From NAK82 sp036172345 (lineage in GTDB: Bacteria; Chloroflexota; Anaerolineae; 4572-78; NAK82), in NCBI GenBank assembly GCA_036172345.1, contig JASFBB010000178.1:1-11606 (forward strand): DNA of 11,606 nucleotides, read 5' to 3'. Within the stretch, counting starts at the first letter, position 1, and the number at the start of each line of letters is the position of its first letter. Shown one piece after another: positions 5,009-11,606 of the stretch. The position numbers were made by a program, and so were the translations under genes. The notes beneath the pieces are model-generated. The model did no database searches. It was not told the origin of the DNA and worked only from the letters and a program-made list of their open reading frames with translations.

Positions 5009-6367
5009 CTATTGCCCCACTTGAATATCCACAAAAGCGGTCATCCCCCATTTTAAGGGGAGCGCAGCGGCATTTTTCAGCTCTATCGTGACGGTATAAG
5101 TGACATCTCCTCGCTTCGTCTCAGAACGCGGTGTGATCTTCGTGACAATTCCTTCGATCTCTTTGCCCGGTAGTGCATCCACACGCACTATAGCTTGTTG
5201 TCCCAGGGCTACGGATACGATATCCAGCTCGCTGAGATCATCCGTGTCAACATACCACGTAGAATTGTCACCCAGGCTGATGACAGGGGTGCCGGCGGCC
5301 ACAACCTCGGCGCTTCGGATCCTGACCCGTGATACTACACCGTCAAATGGAGCGGTCAATTCATAATCGGCTAACTTATCCTGTGCCGTATCCAGATTGG
5401 AACGGGCCGTCTCCAGAGCAGCCTGTGCCGAGGCGAGTCGCGCCTTCGCGGCGACTACCACTGCCTCGGCGGCAGGCACGCCGGCTTCCGCCTGCTGCAC
5501 GTTTGCTTCCGCCTGGGCCACCGCTGCTTCCGCCACAGCGATTTGCTCGGCGGTTGGCCCCGCCTTCACCACTGCCAGGGCTGCTTCTGCTTCGGCGACT
5601 CCAGCGCGCGCAATCGCGACTTCTTCGGGTGTAGGCCCCCGTTTCAGCCGCTCGTATTGTGCTCTAGCTGCTTGATAATCGAGCGTGGCTTGCTCCAGAG
5701 CTAATGCCTGCGGCGACTCTCCCTTGTTATCTGCCCACGCGATTTTGTCGTATTCGGCCTGTGCCCGGCGCAACGCTGCCTCTGCTTTCAGCATAACTGC
5801 TGCCTGCGCTTCGATGTCCTCAGGCCGTGCACCCACCAGTATCTGATTCAAGTGCGCACGTGCGGTTTGGACGGCAGCCTCCGCCTGGGCGATCTGTTCC
5901 GGGGTGGGTCCTCGTTTGACCTGCGCGAGCTGGGCCTGAGCGCTCAGCAAAGCGGCCTTGGCCACTTCAACCGCCGCTTTGGCTCTATCGACCCCTGTTT
6001 GCGCCTGCTGCACATCCGCCTCAGCCTGCTGGACGTTGGCTTGAGCTTGTTTAACCGCGTTCTCTGCCGCGGTCACGGCCGCGCGCGCCTCAACGTTGTC
6101 GAGGCGGGCAAGCAGCTGTCCTGTGCGCACATGATCTCCCTCCTTGACCAGCACTTCGAGCACCCGCCCGGGCACTTTAAATGAGAGCTCAGCCCAGCGC
6201 CCTGGCACAACAAACCCCTCAGCTGAGACAACGGAAGATGTACTGGTTTGCAGCGCCAATTGCGCTTCTGCAGTGGGTGTCGGCGTCACAGGCGCCAGAA
6301 AGTTGCGATAGCCGAAATACCCGGCTACCACTAATATCGGTACTAGGAGGAAGAGGAGCCACTTCAC
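5009..6367 (-). CDS. HlyD-family periplasmic adaptor (membrane fusion protein)
   Basis: 452 residues. An N-terminal membrane anchor (LLFLLVPILVVAGYFGY, about 4-20) is followed by a Pro/Thr linker, the first half of a biotinyl-lipoyl domain (about 58-91: VPGRVLEVLVKEGDHVRTGQLLARLD), a very long Ala/Gln/Glu-rich coiled-coil hairpin (about 92-334), the second lipoyl half (about 335-368: TAPFDGVVSRV) and a beta-barrel domain to the end. Known role: links an inner-membrane ABC or other exporter to the envelope. No ABC ATPase or permease neighbour is in the window, so the partner is unknown. The start is GTG (6365-6367) with GGAG at 6375-6378, 7 nt upstream; an overlapping ATG reads straight into a stop. 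A TATAAA on the minus strand at 6406-6411 could be a -10, but no -35 goes with it. It leads the S2P/TyrA-like operon. Confidence 0.85.
   Translation of the reverse strand: MKWLLFLLVPILVVAGYFGYRNFLAPVTPTPTAEAQLALQTSTSSVVSAEGFVVPGRWAELSFKVPGRVLEVLVKEGDHVRTGQLLARLDNVEARAAVTAAENAVKQAQANVQQAEADVQQAQTGVDRAKAAVEVAKAALLSAQAQLAQVKRGPTPEQIAQAEAAVQTARAHLNQILVGARPEDIEAQAAVMLKAEAALRRAQAEYDKIAWADNKGESPQALALEQATLDYQAARAQYERLKRGPTPEEVAIARAGVAEAEAALAVVKAGPTAEQIAVAEAAVAQAEANVQQAEAGVPAAEAVVVAAKARLASAQAALETARSNLDTAQDKLADYELTAPFDGVVSRVRIRSAEVVAAGTPVISLGDNSTWYVDTDDLSELDIVSVALGQQAIVRVDALPGKEIEGIVTKITPRSETKRGDVTYTVTIELKNAAALPLKWGMTAFVDIQVGQ
5560..5919 (-). repeat. four imperfect repeats inside the HlyD coiled coil
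   Basis: The hairpin contains the element G-(P/A)-(T/R)-(P/A)-E-x-(I/V)-A at residues 153, 179, 244 and 270, as KRGPTPEQIAQAEAAV, LVGARPEDIEAQAAV, KRGPTPEEVAIARAGV and KAGPTAEQIAVAEAAV. Spacing is 26, 65 and 26 residues, so it is two copies of a doublet, suggesting segmental duplication of a doublet that lengthened the hairpin. Confidence 0.7.
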
Positions 6368-6456
6368 ATTGTTTCTCCAGCAGAAGTTTACGAGCTATTG
6401 CTAATTTTATACGGTCTGACAAAGTGGATGTGATGACAACAAGATCACTATATACC

Positions 6457-6786
6457 CTATTCAGAATCGAGATTTGGCGACTTGCTTACGTGCTCACGGC
6501 TGTGATGGCGTGTACCGCGCTGGGCGTCCTGATGCACCGGTCGCAGAAAGCCGCTGCGTGTGTCCACAATATAGGCGATCCGCTCACGCGGTCGGATGTA
6601 ACCGTCCATCGTACACTGAATGTTGCCATCCTCACGCGGCATAAAGTCGTGGTAATGATCGCTGAATAGATCCAGGAAATCAGCCGCGTATTCTAGGAAC
6701 TCTTGGTAGATGGACTGTCGTGCCTCCTCACTTTCTGCCGCTGCTATGCGCTGCGCGAATTCTGCCACTTTGTCCGGATCAAGCAT
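6457..6786 (-). CDS. small protein of unknown function
   Basis: 109 residues, not recognised. The first 50 residues are acidic and look helical (VAEFAQRIAAAESEEARQ; FLEYAADFLDLFSDHYHDF), followed by a short beta-like part (IQCTMDGYIRPRERIAYIVD). The last 25 residues are basic and Ser/His-rich, unlike the rest, so the 3' end could be a degraded or shifted tail. No membrane segment or signal peptide. ATG at 6784-6786 with only a weak GGGGA upstream. It lies 89 nt upstream of the HlyD-like gene and 91 nt downstream of the dehydrogenase, all on the same strand. It could belong to either unit. I think it is probably a real gene because of the protein-like composition of its first 75 residues, but this is uncertain. 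Confidence 0.45.
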   Translation of the reverse strand: MLDPDKVAEFAQRIAAAESEEARQSIYQEFLEYAADFLDLFSDHYHDFMPREDGNIQCTMDGYIRPRERIAYIVDTRSGFLRPVHQDAQRGTRHHSREHVSKSPNLDSE

Positions 6787-6877
6787 CGCTTTCCCCGCCT
6801 CGTCTTATGACTCGACATAAAGAAAACCGTGTCCTAGAGCAGTGGATTTGGACCCGATCAACCGTCAATACATGTCA

Positions 6878-8599
6878 CTAAAGCAACATAAGGCGCAGAA
6901 ACTCCTCCTCAGCCTCTCGTGTCCACTCACGTCCGTCCTTCAGCCGAGCATATACGCTGGGCATTTTCTCCTTCAACTCAGGCAGAGGGGTGAGCGGCAG
7001 GGGTTTGATGTTGGGGAAGATCACAATCTTGCCCGGAAAACGGGTGTCGATCACAGCTTGCATTCCATCCCTAGCCGCCTCCAAAGAACCAACTGCTGCC
7101 AGCGAACGGTTGGTGTCCAGCTCACCTGCCTCTACCTGCATCAGCATCACTTGCATGTCCTCGATATCGGAGGCGGAGTGACCGATGACACGTGCATCGC
7201 GGGCAAACAATTCCATCAAATCCAGGTTGGCCATCGTGCCACGCTGCACACCGGCGAAGATGTTCATCACTCCGCGCGGCGCTAGGTAGTGCGCGGCGTC
7301 GGAGATGACATTCGGCACAGGCACCAGCACAATGATGTCGTCGAAGCCGTCGCGCAGAAACTCCGCCATGGTGGATTCGTAAACCTCTCTGTTCGTAGGA
7401 TTAACACAGATCCAACGGATGCCCTTTGCTTCCGCTTCTGCTCCGTACGAATCACACAGATCGCGCAGGCGCAGGTCGCTGATATCCGAACAAACGATGG
7501 TCGAAGGACCATCGGCCAGCTGGACGGCACGTTGCACGTGCATCCGTCCCATCGGCCCGCCGGCGCCCACAAACCAAGCGCGCCCGCCTTTGCGCAGTGC
7601 CGAGCGCACCGGCACATCGCTGTACGCGCGCGCTATGTCCAGCGACTTGCTAGCCACATAGAGCCAACGGTTATAATGGATACGTCCTACATCAATGCTG
7701 ACCGGGCATGTCAAACGGAGCTCGCCCACCAGAGCCGCGACGCCGAAGTCGGCCAGATGCGGACTGGTTATCTCGATATCCTCGGCGGTGGGGTGCAGCA
7801 ACACCAGGTCATCAACTGGCTTAAAAGGTGGCGCATTCAAATCGGCCACTTCTGTCACTGTAATGCCCAGCTGTGCTGCCCTTTGTTTAAGCCATTCGCT
7901 GAAGTGATGCGGCACCCGGGTGAGCATCAGACGCGCTGGATGCGCTTGTTCATCAAATCCGGCGCTGACCGTGTAGGGAGGCTCATCTGACAGAGGGGTG
8001 GATGGCCCGATAATCCAAAGCGTGCCACCCGGTTTCAGACCGGTGCGATAGCGCAAGCGATAGGCTGCAATCACGCACGCCCATGGCTCGACCAAAGCGC
8101 TTTCCACGTAACCTGTTGTAGATCGCACCGGGATCAGATAGTTGCCATCATCCCCATTTAGGATGCGCTGGTCAATCACATTGTACTGTGAAAGCCCACC
8201 CTGGATCATGTAACCATATGCATAGCCCACGCCGCCTACCTTGATGTCTGCTTGAATGATGAAACGATCACCCACCTTGTACTGATCGCGCAAGTTCTCA
8301 CCGACCCCTACGACGGTCATGCACACTTCGTGTCCTAGTACAATCGGTTCCTTGCGAATGTCGCGGAAGATGCGCGGATGTTTCTCGCCCAGATTGATCA
8401 CCTTGATATCCGAGAAACACAATCCACACGCATCGTGGCGCACCAACAGCTCGTCTGGTCCGTAGGTGGGCATCGGCACCTCGATGAAAGTGCCGTCGAG
8501 GCCAAAATTCTCCAGCCCAGCCCCGTAGAGTGGCCACAGGTGATTAGTTTTGGGCAGAGGGGTACTTCCGAGGCGATATGCTGCCAGTTTATCCGTCAT
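6878..8599 (-). CDS. Zn-dependent medium-chain dehydrogenase with two tandem Rossmann-type modules
   Basis: 573 residues versus about 340-410 for ordinary family members. Residues about 38-180 are a GroES-like catalytic domain: CGLCFSD (58-64, zinc ligand Cys61), GHE (89-91, ligand His90), LVEPWA (169-174, Glu171 in the position of the sorbitol-dehydrogenase zinc ligand). The four-Cys structural zinc lobe is absent. Residues about 188-330 form a first nucleotide-binding-like module whose glycine loop is degenerate (GGTLWIIGPSTPLSDEP). It closes with IDVGRIHYNRWLYVAS. Residues about 337-540 form a second, intact module (GGRAWFVGAGGPMGRM; Asp372 after strand 2, so NAD likely). It presumably oxidises or reduces a polyol or sugar derivative, somewhat like sorbitol or sorbose-1-phosphate dehydrogenases; substrate unknown. 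ATG at 8597-8599, with AAAGGA at 8607-8612. It is 61 nt after the PHP gene, probably in the same operon. Confidence 0.8.
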   Translation of the reverse strand: MTDKLAAYRLGSTPLPKTNHLWPLYGAGLENFGLDGTFIEVPMPTYGPDELLVRHDACGLCFSDIKVINLGEKHPRIFRDIRKEPIVLGHEVCMTVVGVGENLRDQYKVGDRFIIQADIKVGGVGYAYGYMIQGGLSQYNVIDQRILNGDDGNYLIPVRSTTGYVESALVEPWACVIAAYRLRYRTGLKPGGTLWIIGPSTPLSDEPPYTVSAGFDEQAHPARLMLTRVPHHFSEWLKQRAAQLGITVTEVADLNAPPFKPVDDLVLLHPTAEDIEITSPHLADFGVAALVGELRLTCPVSIDVGRIHYNRWLYVASKSLDIARAYSDVPVRSALRKGGRAWFVGAGGPMGRMHVQRAVQLADGPSTIVCSDISDLRLRDLCDSYGAEAEAKGIRWICVNPTNREVYESTMAEFLRDGFDDIIVLVPVPNVISDAAHYLAPRGVMNIFAGVQRGTMANLDLMELFARDARVIGHSASDIEDMQVMLMQVEAGELDTNRSLAAVGSLEAARDGMQAVIDTRFPGKIVIFPNIKPLPLTPLPELKEKMPSVYARLKDGREWTREAEEEFLRLMLL

Positions 8600-8660
8600 A
8601 TGCGAATCCTTTCTATAACTATCCGGTCTCTACCGTTTTGAGGGCAAGTGATATCGTCCC

Positions 8661-10019
8661 TCATCCTTGCCCACTTTTGAGCTCAGTCAACAACTGCTCC
8701 GGAGTAGTCGCTCCAATGCAACGCAACTGTTCCAAGCCCGGTTTGCCCGGTGGTGTGAGATAACCCACCTGAGTATAGAAATCGTTGCGTGCGCGCCGGT
8801 CAGGCAGGTGGAGACGTGCCCAATCGCTCTGATAACCGAGGCCCAAAGCACGCTGTAACATCGTGTGTCCCCATACGAAGTATGCACCGTCTAGGAAGGC
8901 TTGCCGCAGCGATTGCATCTCTGGCACATCGAAGTCGTCTACCAGTTTCTGTCCGAAGGCGTTCATCTCGGTGCCGATGTTGAGCGGCAGCCCCAGCTCT
9001 TGGGCCAGCTGAACAATCTCCCACAGCTTTTGCACTTTGACACGACGCAGTTCGGGGTCACTGACGTTCCAATTGCGATCTGGGATGATGTTGAGTGCCA
9101 CCACACCCTGTTCCATCAGCAGATGTAGCAGCTCCTCGATCGCTTGCTCACCAGCAGAAAGCCCGTCCAACCACGCTGCACAGGGCAGCGCACCACATGC
9201 CAAAATGAGCTTGTGTACTTCGGGGACTGTAGGGAACGCTTCGTGCGTTGGGGGTACATAACCAACGCCACCTTGCTTCATCAACTTGGCACGAATGGTG
9301 TTCTGAAAACGAGCTGGGTCCCCCATCATGTTCCGCACCTGCTCGATCGACATATACAGGTGTTCGCTCCAAAAGACAGCTGGGTCAGGCGTGTCACGTT
9401 CCGCCGCGTGTACGTACGCGACCACAATATGGCGTTCGGTGGGGTTTCCAGCCGGCGTCAGAGGCAGCACGTCGCGTTCATAGTCGATCGTAACCGGCGC
9501 CAAAAATGCATTGACACGGCTGATGATGTCCAGGTTGCGCTGCCGCACCAAGCGCCCCATATGCGTCAGCACATCCGCTGCCTCGGCAGGCACCTCACCA
9601 GAGGTGAACCCGATGCCCATATGATAGGCGATGCCTGGCTCACCTGGCGAGTTGATCTCGCGCGTGGCAAACTGGGGAACGAACACGCGCGTCTCCAAGC
9701 CCGCGGTGCCACGTACTCCCAGCACCTCACATACTGTCAGGAATTCCTCCACCCCGTCGAGCACATCAAAATCGACAATGCCGATCACGCGAAAACCCCG
9801 TCGCCAGGCCAGCCAAGCCAGGCCACTGGGCGAATAGCCATATGCGTTGAAGGAGAAGAAGGTGTGGCAGTGCATATTCACCACATCGAGTGGGGGCGTG
9901 CGGGAAACATAGCCTCGCTCGGCCATAGTCTTCAACTCGGCCAATGCGGTTGCGCGAACGTGCGGATTGAAATCGTTCAGCTGGGCTTCCAAGTTAGCAA
10001 TACGCGCGCCTAATTCCAT
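8661..10019 (-). CDS. PHP-domain metallohydrolase-like protein
   Basis: 452 residues, no signal peptide or membrane segment. The N-terminal 45 residues are helical. PHP motif I is VNMHCHTFFSF (47-57, HxH at His50/His52). Motif II is IVDFDVLDGVEEF (80-92), where the usual TDHDTxxG has Phe83 in place of His. GLETRVF (106-112) gives the family Glu108, HMGIGF has His132, and NPTERHI has His196. The C-terminal half has NIGTEMNAFGQ where PHP enzymes usually have a GSDAH-like motif. PHP proteins hydrolyse phosphoesters (histidinol-phosphatase, polymerase exonuclease) with up to three metals; here the metal site is partly altered. It sits between an aldolase and a sugar dehydrogenase, so a sugar-phosphate phosphatase is plausible but not shown. 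ATG at 10017-10019, 12 nt after the aldolase stop; no clear Shine-Dalgarno, consistent with coupling. Confidence 0.7.
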   Translation of the reverse strand: MELGARIANLEAQLNDFNPHVRATALAELKTMAERGYVSRTPPLDVVNMHCHTFFSFNAYGYSPSGLAWLAWRRGFRVIGIVDFDVLDGVEEFLTVCEVLGVRGTAGLETRVFVPQFATREINSPGEPGIAYHMGIGFTSGEVPAEAADVLTHMGRLVRQRNLDIISRVNAFLAPVTIDYERDVLPLTPAGNPTERHIVVAYVHAAERDTPDPAVFWSEHLYMSIEQVRNMMGDPARFQNTIRAKLMKQGGVGYVPPTHEAFPTVPEVHKLILACGALPCAAWLDGLSAGEQAIEELLHLLMEQGVVALNIIPDRNWNVSDPELRRVKVQKLWEIVQLAQELGLPLNIGTEMNAFGQKLVDDFDVPEMQSLRQAFLDGAYFVWGHTMLQRALGLGYQSDWARLHLPDRRARNDFYTQVGYLTPPGKPGLEQLRCIGATTPEQLLTELKSGQG

Positions 10020-10031
10020 AGAGCGTTTGTT

Positions 10032-10784
10032 TCACCCCATCACTTTACGCCGCAGGAGCTCGTCGGGGCGTGTGTGAATGCGTCTCACTGCTTCAAGGGA
10101 CATAAAACGTGGCCCGCCCAGTCCATAGGTCCCCAGTCGAATCCGAGCCGCCTTGACCGCCATCGCCGTGATATTCTCCACCTGCTGTGGCGTGCTGCCC
10201 AGCGCGATTAAGCCATGGTTCTGCATGAGGATGACACGACGCACCTCACCATACTCGTCCAAATAACGGTTGATGCGTTCGGCCACGGCATGCGCCAGCG
10301 GCACTCCAGGGTCCACGTAGGGCACCACCACCGAGGCCGGTCCGCACACCACAATCTCATCGGGGAAGAGGCGGCCGCTCACTGCTGTCTCAAAAGCCGT
10401 GGCGCAAGTCAAGGCGTTTATCGCGGTAGGATGGGTATGTCCCACAAAGTTAACCCCTTCCAGGCCAAGTGCGATAGCATGGAGCACGGTCTCTACTGAG
10501 GGATGACCACCAGTTGCGTCCACCTTTGCGTCTGCCAGCAGCTGCTTGAGACGCTCGTCGGTCAAGTCGGGGATGTCCAAAATGCCTAACACCTTTTCAC
10601 GCCAAACGCGCACAAAGCCATCCCGTCCGATAGTGCGCATCTCGTAGCCGCTGGCTTTTACCCAGAAGCTTGTCGCATCCGCCCTGGCTGAGGTGTTGCC
10701 TTCTCCGAGTATTACATAGTCCAGCTCAGGCCGGCCAAGGTTGCGCGACATCATGACCAATTGGTCGAGAATGGTGTCCTCCAA
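10032..10784 (-). CDS. class II aldolase/adducin family protein
   Basis: 250 residues from the TTG at 10782-10784, which has GGAGG at 10791-10795, 6 nt upstream. A longer in-frame extension (TTG at 10835) lacks such a site and looks non-coding; the ATG at 10752-10754 is a further option. Family motifs: GEGNTSAR (phosphate-binding GNxS), KASGYEM, PSVETVLHA with the catalytic Glu, GHTHP (two zinc His) and NHGLIALG (third zinc His). The active site is complete. The family includes fuculose-1-phosphate and ribulose-5-phosphate enzymes and 3-oxotetronate-phosphate decarboxylases; the substrate cannot be told from this sequence. It is the first gene of the aldolase-PHP-dehydrogenase unit, likely transcribed from the promoter at 10915-10944. 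Confidence 0.85.
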   Translation of the reverse strand: MEDTILDQLVMMSRNLGRPELDYVILGEGNTSARADATSFWVKASGYEMRTIGRDGFVRVWREKVLGILDIPDLTDERLKQLLADAKVDATGGHPSVETVLHAIALGLEGVNFVGHTHPTAINALTCATAFETAVSGRLFPDEIVVCGPASVVVPYVDPGVPLAHAVAERINRYLDEYGEVRRVILMQNHGLIALGSTPQQVENITAMAVKAARIRLGTYGLGGPRFMSLEAVRRIHTRPDELLRRKVMG

Positions 10785-10888
10785 TTGAGACCTCCATAGT
10801 AGGAAATCATAAATCTGCCACCCGAAGCAGGACAAAATTTTGCGGGAATGATCACCCTGTTACGAGGGGATTTCTATAGGCCCGCACT

Positions 10889-10918
10889 CACTCTCAACTT
10901 TTAGCACCTTAGAGAGTG
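10889..10918. promoter_or_regulatory. inverted repeat overlapping the -10 of the aldolase operon
   Basis: CACTCTC (10889-10895) and GAGAGTG (10912-10918) form a perfect 7-bp dyad with a 16-nt spacer, overlapping the predicted -10 and transcription start. This is a reasonable place for a repressor site, or for a weak hairpin at the mRNA 5' end. No matching regulator is in the window. Confidence 0.4.
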
Positions 10919-10944
10919 TACCACTAGCCTGAGGGATTGGTCAA
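10915..10944 (-). promoter_or_regulatory. promoter of the aldolase–PHP–dehydrogenase operon
   Basis: Minus-strand TTGACC (10939-10944), 18-nt spacer, TACACT (10915-10920) preceded by TGG (extended -10). Transcription would start near 10908, leaving about a 124-nt 5' UTR. It lies in the 190-nt gap after the ABC permease, so the catabolic genes can be expressed apart from the transporter. Confidence 0.6.
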
Positions 10945-10974
10945 TTCGTCAAAAGTTGCGCGAACTGGCTTCTC

Positions 10975-11606
10975 CTAGCCTTTCAGCGCGCCCACGGTCA
11001 TCCCCTTGATGAAATATCGTTGGAAGAAGAGGAAGACGATCAAGAAGGGCACAATGCTCAGAAGCACGGCAGCCATCTGCACACCGTAGTCCGTGCGGAA
11101 CTCGGTGTGGAAAACCGAAAGCCCCACCGGTAGGGTCTTCAGTGCATCTTTTTGCGCCACAATCAGCGGCCATAGAAAATCACGCCACTGTTCCATGAAA
11201 GTGTAGATGCCCAACACAGCCAATCCGGGTTTGGAAAGAGGTAACACAATGCGCCAGAAGGTGCCGAACTCTGAACATCCGTCGATGCGTGAAGCGTCTA
11301 GAAGTTCCGAAGGCAACGTCTGCATATATTGACGCATCAGAAAGACACCAAGCGGCATTGCCAAGGGAGGGAGGATCAGACCAGGGTAGGAATTGAGCAG
11401 CCCCAGATCTTTGACGATGAAAAATGCAGGGATGACGGTGACGGCGCGTGGTATCATAATGCCTGAGAGGACTAAGACAAAGAGGAGCTCGCGACCTGGA
11501 AACTCCTTTTTGGCAAAGACATAACCGGCCATAGACTGGATCAATAGGACCATCGCGGTGACGGCGGAGGCGACAAAGAGGCTGTTAAACACCCAGCGCA
11601 GGAAGT
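10975..11606 (-). CDS. carbohydrate ABC transporter permease, MalG type (5' end off the window)
   Basis: About 210 C-terminal residues of an inner-membrane permease of a sugar importer (usually about 270-290). The frame is open to the right edge: ...FLRWVFNSLFVASAVT, a typical MalG-type start of the core, so the GTG at 11592 is internal. Four to five hydrophobic helices are visible. The EAA motif that docks on the ATPase is ELLDASRIDGCSEFGTFWRI followed by VLPLSKPGLAV, and the C-terminal end VLLSIVPFLIVFLFFQRYFIKGMTVGALKG is diagnostic of the MalG/UgpE/LacG branch. The second permease and the solute-binding protein would be expected upstream, off the window. The substrate is unknown; the downstream aldolase and dehydrogenase suggest a sugar or polyol. 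Confidence 0.92.
   Translation of the reverse strand, partial: FLRWVFNSLFVASAVTAMVLLIQSMAGYVFAKKEFPGRELLFVLVLSGIMIPRAVTVIPAFFIVKDLGLLNSYPGLILPPLAMPLGVFLMRQYMQTLPSELLDASRIDGCSEFGTFWRIVLPLSKPGLAVLGIYTFMEQWRDFLWPLIVAQKDALKTLPVGLSVFHTEFRTDYGVQMAAVLLSIVPFLIVFLFFQRYFIKGMTVGALKG

Noticed and set aside
6181..6669. 162-codon plus-strand ORF over the start of the HlyD gene
   Set aside because: Antisense to a well-supported gene start and no recognisable domain; composition suggests a shadow.
7289..7990. 233-codon plus-strand ORF opposite the dehydrogenase
   Set aside because: Shadow of the dehydrogenase; His/Gln/Arg-rich with no domain.
9144..10013. 289-codon plus-strand ORF opposite the PHP gene
   Set aside because: His/Arg/Gln-rich reverse-frame shadow of the PHP coding sequence, which carries clear motifs.
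1..11606. Search for mobile elements, CRISPR arrays, tRNAs and phage genes
   Set aside because: No transposase-like or integrase-like frame, no direct-repeat array and no cloverleaf pattern was noticed by eye.

Overview
The window (about 11.6 kb, mid-50s % GC by eye) reads as a chromosomal segment of a free-living bacterium. My best guess is Chloroflexota of the Anaerolineae type. This rests on the gene mix: a stand-alone Roadblock protein, a YggT–site-2 protease fusion, a divergent TyrA-like protein, and a sugar ABC transporter beside a long Zn-dehydrogenase. It is an inference; there is no rRNA or marker gene to confirm it. No mobile element, tRNA, rRNA or CRISPR array was seen.

Left edge (1-1095, minus strand): the 5' part of ilvB (acetolactate synthase large subunit). 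Its leader carries a complete ribosome-mediated attenuator: a strong promoter (TTGACA-17-TATAGT), a short leader peptide in which 14 of 16 consecutive residues are Val/Ile/Leu, and three mutually exclusive helices, protector (9 bp), antiterminator (8 bp) and a 13-bp terminator. This is the most striking element in the window, and none of it would appear in an ordinary gene call.

1231-3023: a thioredoxin-fold protein (+) and a canonical bacterioferritin (-) converge on a shared 17-bp bidirectional terminator hairpin. A Roadblock/LC7 gene (+) follows, diverging from bacterioferritin, with its own TTGACA-17-TATCCT promoter, which shows that the longest reading frame starts too far upstream.

3111-6786 (minus): a probable operon, in transcription order a short unknown ORF, an HlyD-like periplasmic adaptor, a YggT–M50 site-2 protease fusion, and a TyrA-like dehydrogenase whose usual catalytic His is Asn. 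The adaptor has no ABC or RND partner here.

6878-11606 (minus): a carbohydrate-utilisation block, in transcription order a MalG-type sugar ABC permease (5' end off the window), then, behind its own promoter, a class II aldolase, a PHP-domain protein and an unusual 573-residue Zn-dependent dehydrogenase with two Rossmann-type modules in tandem. Uptake, oxidation and aldol cleavage of an unidentified sugar or sugar acid is the natural reading; the substrate cannot be named from sequence.
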